Source: Myxococcales bacterium (GTDB lineage: Bacteria > Myxococcota_A > Polyangia > Polyangiales > Polyangiaceae). Taken from it: a stretch of DNA of 13,102 bases. Below are positions 6,524-13,102 of the stretch, one piece after another (the stretch's first letter is position 1; each line of letters starts with the position of its first letter). The position numbers and the translations under genes were made by a program. The stretch covers positions 1 to 13,102 of the forward strand of contig JAAFHJ010000082.1 of assembly GCA_013298325.1 (NCBI GenBank), given 5' to 3'. A model generated the notes under the pieces. That model did no database searches, had not been told where the DNA came from, and saw only the letters and a list, made by a program, of their open reading frames with translations.

Positions 6524-7351
6524 ATGTCCGATCGACCGAACCGCATCCCGCGCAATCTCGTGCTCGATGCCCGGTTTCAGTTCAAATACACTGGGATTTT
6601 AGTCGGTTCGGTCGCGTTGGTCCTCAGCCTTTCCGGGCTGTTCCTCGTACGGACGACCAACACCGCCCGCGACGTTGCTGCCGTCGCCGTCGACGAGGCC
6701 CAGCGGGCCCTCAACGAATCGCGGGCCAATGCGAAATTGGCGAAGCAAAATGCGCTTCTGGCCGACCCGGACAATGAAGATCTCGCGGCGATTATCGACG
6801 CCGACTTGAAGAAAAGTGACGAAGAGGCCGCAAAAAAACAGACCGATATTCAGGAGATCCGGAAGGCGGTCGACAAAGAGGTCACGCTGATGAAGCGCCT
6901 CCTCGGCGGCACCGGCTTGCTTACCGTTCTTGTGCTCCTGTTTACGGGCCTCTTTGTCACCCATCGCATCGTCGGCCCCGTCCACAAAATGAAGCGTCTG
7001 CTTCGGCGCGTCGGTACCGGGAAGCTCGCCATCAAAGAGCGTCTTCGCCGTGGGGATGAACTGGAAGATCTCTTTGATACCTTCCTCCAGATGACGTGGT
7101 CCCTCTCGGCCCTTCAGCGCGGGCAACTCGCGACCATCGAAGCGACGCTCAAAGAGGCCGAGAAGTGCGGCGCGAGCCGCGAAACGCTAGAGGGGCTCCG
7201 CGCGCTGCGCGCCCAAACGGCGCTTTCCTTGGGAATTGAGCAGATGATGCGGCGGAGCCAAGTCGACCTCCGCGTATCGGAAATCGGTTTTGATGCGGTG
7301 AAGAGTCCCAGTCAATCACCGCCCAAGCCGGGCCAGAATGGGGGCATCTGA
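6524..7351 (+). CDS. HAMP-domain inner-membrane signalling protein without output domain
   Basis: This is a 275-residue protein with two membrane helices (about 24-43 and 126-147). They flank an ~80-residue periplasmic segment rich in Ala, Asp, Lys and Glu that should form a helical bundle or coiled coil. A HAMP linker follows (about 147-198), with the RIVGPVHKMKRLLRRVGTG start and the conserved DELEDL acidic turn. After it come a further ~50 helical residues and a Ser/Pro/Gln-rich tail. No histidine kinase, methyl-accepting, cyclase or GGDEF domain is present. The RNLVLDARFQFKYT start resembles a recurrent deltaproteobacterial family of short HAMP proteins. A role in relaying an envelope signal to a partner protein is inference. 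Its stop overlaps the start of the TerB-like gene, so that product is a candidate partner. Confidence 0.75.
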   Translation: MSDRPNRIPRNLVLDARFQFKYTGILVGSVALVLSLSGLFLVRTTNTARDVAAVAVDEAQRALNESRANAKLAKQNALLADPDNEDLAAIIDADLKKSDEEAAKKQTDIQEIRKAVDKEVTLMKRLLGGTGLLTVLVLLFTGLFVTHRIVGPVHKMKRLLRRVGTGKLAIKERLRRGDELEDLFDTFLQMTWSLSALQRGQLATIEATLKEAEKCGASRETLEGLRALRAQTALSLGIEQMMRRSQVDLRVSEIGFDAVKSPSQSPPKPGQNGGI

Positions 7352-7845
7352 TGAGTCACGACACCTTTCAAGCGACCGTCGATACACTCATTGAGAATTT
7401 CGCCCGTTTTGACTACTATCCGACCCCTCTTGTCGACGTAGCTGTCCTGATTGCCCAGGCGGACGGGCAGATTGATCCGTCGGAGCTTGAGATGCTTCGA
7501 GATGTCATCTCGCTCGTCTTCGGCGCTCGGATGCGCGCCAGCCTTGTGGCGACGCTTGTCAACGTAAGCATCGAAGTCACGGAAGCGGCGGGAATTGAAG
7601 GGCGACTCCGTTTGATCGCCGCGATCCTTCACGATTGCGAAAGCATTGAGGAAGGGGTTCGCTTCGCCGCCCTTGTGGCCCACGGCTCCAAAGGCCTCGG
7701 CGCCCCAGAAAAGGCAATGGTCGCGCGATTGGGTGCAGCCTGCATGCTCTCCAGCGAGGAAGTCGCGCGGATCATCGCCCACGTCCAGGCAACGGTGCCG
7801 CCCGAGCCGCTATCGTCAAAGCACTCGATCCCCCCCGGCGTGTAG
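7351..7845 (+). CDS. TerB-like (tellurite resistance/DjlA-type) helical protein
   Basis: This is a 164-residue, mainly helical cytosolic protein. VLIAQADGQIDPSELEMLRDVI (32-53) carries the ADGxIDpxEl signature of TerB-like domains, which have a conserved acidic metal-binding loop. A second, weaker copy appears at LVAHGSKGLGAPEKAMVARLGAACMLSSEEV (108-138), as expected for the two-repeat fold. The Ser/Pro-rich C-terminus looks disordered. TerB domains occur in tellurite resistance, stress and membrane-associated complexes. No specific activity can be assigned. The ATG at 7351 shares its A with the TGA of the HAMP gene (TGATG), which implies translational coupling and probably a shared function. 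lysS begins 46 bp downstream. Confidence 0.65.
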   Translation: MSHDTFQATVDTLIENFARFDYYPTPLVDVAVLIAQADGQIDPSELEMLRDVISLVFGARMRASLVATLVNVSIEVTEAAGIEGRLRLIAAILHDCESIEEGVRFAALVAHGSKGLGAPEKAMVARLGAACMLSSEEVARIIAHVQATVPPEPLSSKHSIPPGV

Positions 7846-7891
7846 TCTCCGTGGGAAGCGCCCCCGATCTGCGCTAGACGCCGACCCACTT

Positions 7892-9605
<1,714 letters not shown>

Positions 9606-9613
<8 letters not shown>

Positions 9614-11546
9614 ACTCCTCGGAATTGTCCTCTTCTTCGCCTCGAAACCATTCGCAGCGAGTTACCGACGGGCGCTGCCAATTCTTGCGACGCTCACCCA
9701 GATCTTTCTCGCGCTGTGGGCGATTGCGTGGCTAGCGACGGCCGCGTTTTCCGCGATTCTATCGCCGGGAGCCTTCTTCCAAGCGTGGGTCGGCTACACG
9801 GCACTCGGTACGCTCGCCTTTCTGCTCGACCTCATCTGGGTCCTCGGGCCGACGACCGTCTTCCTCCTGGCGAGCGTTTCTGACTTCCTCGGGCGCCACA
9901 AAAAGGGGCTCACCGGCGGTGGGTTGGTCGTTTCACTTGCCGGCTTCGGCGGATTGACGTTTTGGAGCAGCCGCCTCCCGGTGCTTCCCGGGTTTCGGTT
10001 TTCCCCCCAGGAAACGTTCGTCCGCGGTGGCGCCATTCTTTTTGGAGTGGCGAGCGCGGCATTTCTCGTCGGAACGCTCTTCCCGCTCCTTCTGGATCTC
10101 CTGGAAAAGCGCTCCTTTGTGCCGACGGTTGCCGCCCGGCACGTACGTACGAAGAAGTCCGGATTCCTCACGGTTATCAGCACATTGTCGATTCTGAGCG
10201 TCGCACTCAGTTCCTGTTCCTTGTGCGGCGTTACCTCCATGATGGGAGGATTTTCGAGCGATCTCAAACGGAAGATTCTCGGAAACAGCGGTCACATCGT
10301 CGTCGACCAGGAGAGCGCCGCCCCCTTTGGTGGCAGCGACGACCTCCTCACAAAGCTTCGCGCCTCGCCGAAGGTCGTTGGTGCGACGCCGGTGGTCCAG
10401 GGTGAAGCGATGGCCCAGTCCCGGGCAAACCTTGCCGGCGTTATCGTTCGCGGCATCGACCCGGCGACCCACGGGACGGTTACGGAGCTCGCGAACAACG
10501 TCGAACTCGGAAAATTCGACTGGCTCGAAAACCCGGAAATTCTTGCCGATTTGCCGCCCGAGACGGTGATTGGCGTCGGCCCCAAGGGGGAGCCCTTCCA
10601 CAAAGGGGTCACGCGGAAGTCCGAGTACGACAAGCTCGATCCCGCCGTCCGCGACGCGATCAAAAAGGGGCCGGATCGAGCAGGTATCGTCGTTGGTCGG
10701 GAGCTCGCCAAGACGCTCCAGCTCTTCATCGGCGACGAAGTGACCCTCGTTTCGCCGATGGGGGACCTCGGCCCGATGGGCATCCTCCCGCGCACCCGCC
10801 GCTTCCGCGTGGCAGGGATCTTCTTCTCGGGCATGTATGAGTACGACGCGTCCCACGTGTACGTCACGCTCGGAACTGCCCAAGAATTCTTCGGGACCGG
10901 CGACAAGATTCACGCGATTGACGTGAAGGTCGAAGATGCTGACCGTGTCGATCTCGCCGTCCCCGACGTCACCGCCGTCGTCGGCGCATCTGCCGCAAAC
11001 ACCGAGGCGCTCAAGCCAGAAGCGGTTCCCGATGGCGCCCCGAAGGGGACCGTCGCCCGCCCCGGCACCGGCCTCCGGATCCGCGATTGGCGCGACATCA
11101 ACAAGAACCTCTTCTCGGCATTGAAGCTCGAAAAGTTCGTCGTTTCGATCCTGCTTACAATCGCCGTGATCGTCGCAAGCTTCTGCATCGTGTGCACGTT
11201 GCTCTTGATGGTGACCGAAAAGGGGCGTGAGATCGCGATCCTGAAGGCGCTTGGCGCAACGGATGGGTCGATCCTTCGCCTCTTCATGCTCGAAGGGACG
11301 ATCATTGGAGCCTTCGGTTCCGCCTTCGGCGTGGCGACCGGTCTCGCGCTTGTGACCGGTGTAAAGTGGTTCGGGCTAAAGCTCGACCCAGACGTCTATT
11401 ACATCGATAAGCTCCCGGTCGCGGTGAATCCAAGTGACTTCGTGGTGATCGGCCTCGGCGCGATGGCCATTTGCACCCTCAGCACCTTTTACCCGGCCTG
11501 GGCAGCGTCACGGCTACGCCCCGTCGATGGCCTCCGGAACTCCTGA
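9606..11546 (+). CDS. LolC/LolE-type lipoprotein-releasing permease (FtsX family) with extra N-terminal membrane region
   Basis: Together with LolD this permease extracts outer-membrane lipoproteins from the inner membrane and hands them to LolA. The Lol-like part starts at about residue 171 (FVPTVAARHVRTKKSGFLTVIS.LSILSVAL, first helix, then GGFSSDLKRKILG). It continues with a large periplasmic domain (GIVVGRELAKTLQLFIGDEVTLVSP at 360-384; YEYDASHVYVTL at 411-422). Then comes DWRDINKNLFSALKLEK (494-510) and the FtsX-type three-helix end with EKGREIAILKALGATDGSI (538-556). Residues 1-170 form about four additional membrane helices (roughly 24-48, 62-92, 103-120, 141-166) that E. coli LolC/E (about 400 residues) lack. 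There is a single permease gene, so a homodimer (LolF-like) is likely. The ATG at 9606 lies 8 bp inside lysS, with a GAAGAAGG tract directly upstream. This supports translation coupled to lysS. Confidence 0.88.
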
Positions 11547-11558
11547 AAGCAGAATACG

Positions 11559-12299
11559 ATGGCTCTCGTCGAAGCGAAGAACGTCAAGAAGGTCTACGAG
11601 CACGAAGGGCGCTCTCTGGAGGTCCTTCGTGGCATCAATCTTACCATTGAAGCCGGCGAGATGGTCGGCGTCGTCGGCCAATCCGGCGCCGGAAAGTCGA
11701 CCTTTCTCCACTGTTTGGGGACGCTAGACATCCCGACCTCTGGCGAACTCTTCGTCGATGGGTCGGACGTCACAAAGCTGTCCGGTGCACGCCTCGCGGA
11801 CCTGCGTAATCGGAGTCTAGGCTTCGTATTTCAGTTCCACCATCTCCTCCCCGAGTTCACGGCAGTAGAGAACGTCTTCATGCCCGGACTCATTCAAGGA
11901 AAGCGACGGCGCGAGCTGGAAGCACGTGCTCACGATCTGCTCACCGACGTAGGCCTTGGGCATCGCCTCCACCACCGTCCGACGGAACTCTCCGGCGGCG
12001 AGCAGCAGCGCGTTGCGGTGGCGCGGGCACTTCTTCTCAATCCGAAATTGCTGCTTGCCGATGAGCCGACGGGAAACCTCGACTCAAAGACCTCCAGCCA
12101 GATTCACGAGCTATTCTTCACGATCAACGAAAAGCACGGGACGACGATTGTCGTCGTGACGCACAATGCCCAGTTGGCCGAGAGCATGCCGCGGGTGGTG
12201 ACGCTTCGCGACGGGCGCGTCGAGAGCGACGTTCAAACCGGGGTGACCCGCGGCGGAACGAAACCAAACGCGCCTTCCGAGGAAAGCGCGAGCAGCTAA
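11559..12299 (+). CDS. lolD: LolD, ATPase of the lipoprotein-releasing ABC transporter
   Basis: This 246-residue cytosolic ABC ATPase powers the LolC/E permease encoded 12 bp upstream. Walker A is GQSGAGKST (40-48), the Q-loop is FQFHHLLPEF (91-100), the signature is LSGGEQQR (144-151), Walker B is LLLADEPTGNLD (164-175), and the switch His is in VVTHN (199-203). FQFHHLLPEFTAVENV is typical of LolD and separates it from other MacB/FtsE-like ATPases. The Ser/Glu/Gly-rich last ~20 residues look disordered. An imperfect hairpin (12269-12290) lies within the last codons. It has no T-tract, so it is not called as a terminator. Only 16 bp separate this stop from that of the convergent YbbR gene. 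Confidence 0.93.
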   Translation: MALVEAKNVKKVYEHEGRSLEVLRGINLTIEAGEMVGVVGQSGAGKSTFLHCLGTLDIPTSGELFVDGSDVTKLSGARLADLRNRSLGFVFQFHHLLPEFTAVENVFMPGLIQGKRRRELEARAHDLLTDVGLGHRLHHRPTELSGGEQQRVAVARALLLNPKLLLADEPTGNLDSKTSSQIHELFFTINEKHGTTIVVVTHNAQLAESMPRVVTLRDGRVESDVQTGVTRGGTKPNAPSEESASS

Positions 12300-12315
12300 C
12301 GGTCTGACCGGACGG

Positions 12316-13102
12316 TCACCACCGAACGACGACCTCACTCGGAACGACGGTCGCTTCGCAGCCGGGGATCTTCACATTCACCGGCAGCGAGAGGCTCCCC
12401 GGTTCCTTCGACGGGGTCGCGCCGGGACCGACGGCGCGGCTCGCTGCGTTTGAAGGCACTTCTACGAACGGAACGACCTGCTCGGCACGAAGGGTCTTCG
12501 CGACGAGGGGGGCGCAGGCGAGACGGACGTCGACGTGGGACGGATTCGATTTCGCTTTCGCGACCCCAACAATCGATACTTCGAGGCGATCAAACGCCCT
12601 TTCAACGATTTCTTTCGCTGCCTTGAGCGTCACGCTCGCCGCTTTCTGGTCGAAGGTGGCTCGTGGCGGCGGCTGGTCGAGGGGCAAGAGGCGCACGGTG
12701 TCCCCCTCGGCGACCTGGGAGACGTCAAAGGGTTCGGCGCGCACGTTCTGCATGACGAGCACAAGGCTCCGAGGGCCGTCGACGTGGACGACCGCCGGCT
12801 CGACTTTCGGTGCCCCCTTGACGACCAGGCCGGCGGGCGGGGTCCCGGAAACACTTACCAAAATGGGCACATCGCGCTCGACGCGATCTTCCCAATCGAG
12901 CTCCAGGTAGGCGGGCTCAATCTGCTCGACGGAGAGTCCGGGCGGGACCTTCACCAGGTTTGCGTCGAGGAGCACACGCTTGGGCGTCCCCTGGCGCAAG
13001 TCGACTTCGATCTTGCCGAGTTCATCGGCATGCACGTCATCGAGGACGATTTTCGGCCCCCGCACGGTGACGCGCACGCGTGGCGGCAGCGACGTCATGA
13101 GA
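12316..13102 (-). CDS. YbbR-domain (CdaR-like) protein, 5' truncated by the window
   Basis: About 260 residues are visible. An ATG lies at 13098, but the frame stays open to the window edge (a Leu codon precedes it), and YbbR proteins normally begin with a membrane anchor that is missing here. The start is therefore probably outside. Two or three YbbR-like beta repeats can be seen. VRVTVRGPKIVLDDV with ELGKIEVDLRQG and LVKVPPGLSVEQIEPAYLELDWED form one. A second runs VSVSGTPPAGLVVKGAPKVEPAVVHVDGPRSLV. A third, weaker beta stretch follows. In many bacteria the YbbR protein CdaR is encoded next to, and regulates, the diadenylate cyclase CdaA, which makes c-di-AMP. If so here, cdaA should lie just upstream (right of the window). 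Location is likely periplasmic, anchored. The gene converges on lolD. Confidence 0.8.
   Translation of the reverse strand, partial: LMTSLPPRVRVTVRGPKIVLDDVHADELGKIEVDLRQGTPKRVLLDANLVKVPPGLSVEQIEPAYLELDWEDRVERDVPILVSVSGTPPAGLVVKGAPKVEPAVVHVDGPRSLVLVMQNVRAEPFDVSQVAEGDTVRLLPLDQPPPRATFDQKAASVTLKAAKEIVERAFDRLEVSIVGVAKAKSNPSHVDVRLACAPLVAKTLRAEQVVPFVEVPSNAASRAVGPGATPSKEPGSLSLPVNVKIPGCEATVVPSEVVVRW

Noticed and set aside
7646..7891. Upstream extension of the lysS frame to an ATG at 7646
   Set aside because: It lies entirely within the TerB-like gene in another frame and has no LysRS-like sequence. The real start is best placed at 7892.
9933..10913. 326-codon minus-strand ORF opposite the LolC/E permease
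   Set aside because: It is an antisense shadow of a well-supported FtsX-type permease. No motif is recognised.
12269..12290. Hairpin at the 3' end of lolD as a terminator
   Set aside because: The stem CGCGC/GCGCG with a mismatch is inside coding sequence and has no T-tract. It is noted but not called.

Overview
The window is GC-rich and gene-dense, with short intergenic gaps. It reads as a chromosomal segment of a Gram-negative (diderm) bacterium, because it carries an outer-membrane lipoprotein release system (LolC/E-LolD). Gene order prfB-lysS-lolC/E-lolD, a stand-alone HAMP protein, a TerB-like protein and the style of the hypothetical proteins suggest the deltaproteobacterial/Myxococcota (Polyangiales-like) lineage. 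That taxonomic placement is inference. I see no phage, transposon, CRISPR, rRNA or tRNA.

Left part (1-5000). It opens with the C-terminal end of a protein resembling the helical toroid domain of DUF255/YyaL-type thioredoxin-fold proteins. A secreted hypothetical protein follows. Its stop codon overlaps, tail to tail, the stop of a minus-strand cyclic-nucleotide-binding plus DUF1003 membrane protein. Then come an organophosphate-transporter-like MFS protein (+) and a leucine-carboxyl-methyltransferase-like SAM methyltransferase (-). The methyltransferase is divergent from prfB.

Centre (4968-6395). prfB (release factor 2) has the classic autoregulatory +1 programmed frameshift. A first short reading frame starting at 4968 ends at an in-frame TGA at 5037-5039, preceded by an internal Shine-Dalgarno-like AGGGGG and the slippery CTT. 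The gene ends in a strong, nearly symmetrical (bidirectional) hairpin terminator. That hairpin also overlaps the 3' end of a small minus-strand cysteine-rich ORF with a CCGGGCEPC motif.

Right part (6524-12299). Five plus-strand genes lie close together: a HAMP membrane protein with no output domain, a TerB-like protein coupled to it by a TGATG overlap, lysS (class II lysyl-tRNA synthetase), an unusually long LolC/E-type permease whose start overlaps the lysS stop by 8 bp, and lolD. The last two should form the inner-membrane ABC machine that releases lipoproteins towards the outer membrane. A YbbR-domain protein (-), incomplete at the window edge, converges on lolD.

Most of the window is housekeeping. 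The points most worth a second look are the HAMP/TerB pair inserted between prfB and lysS, the extra four-helix N-terminal region on the LolC/E permease, the small Cys-motif protein ending inside a terminator, and the enlarged segment in LysRS. I do not see convincing evidence for a wholly new system here.
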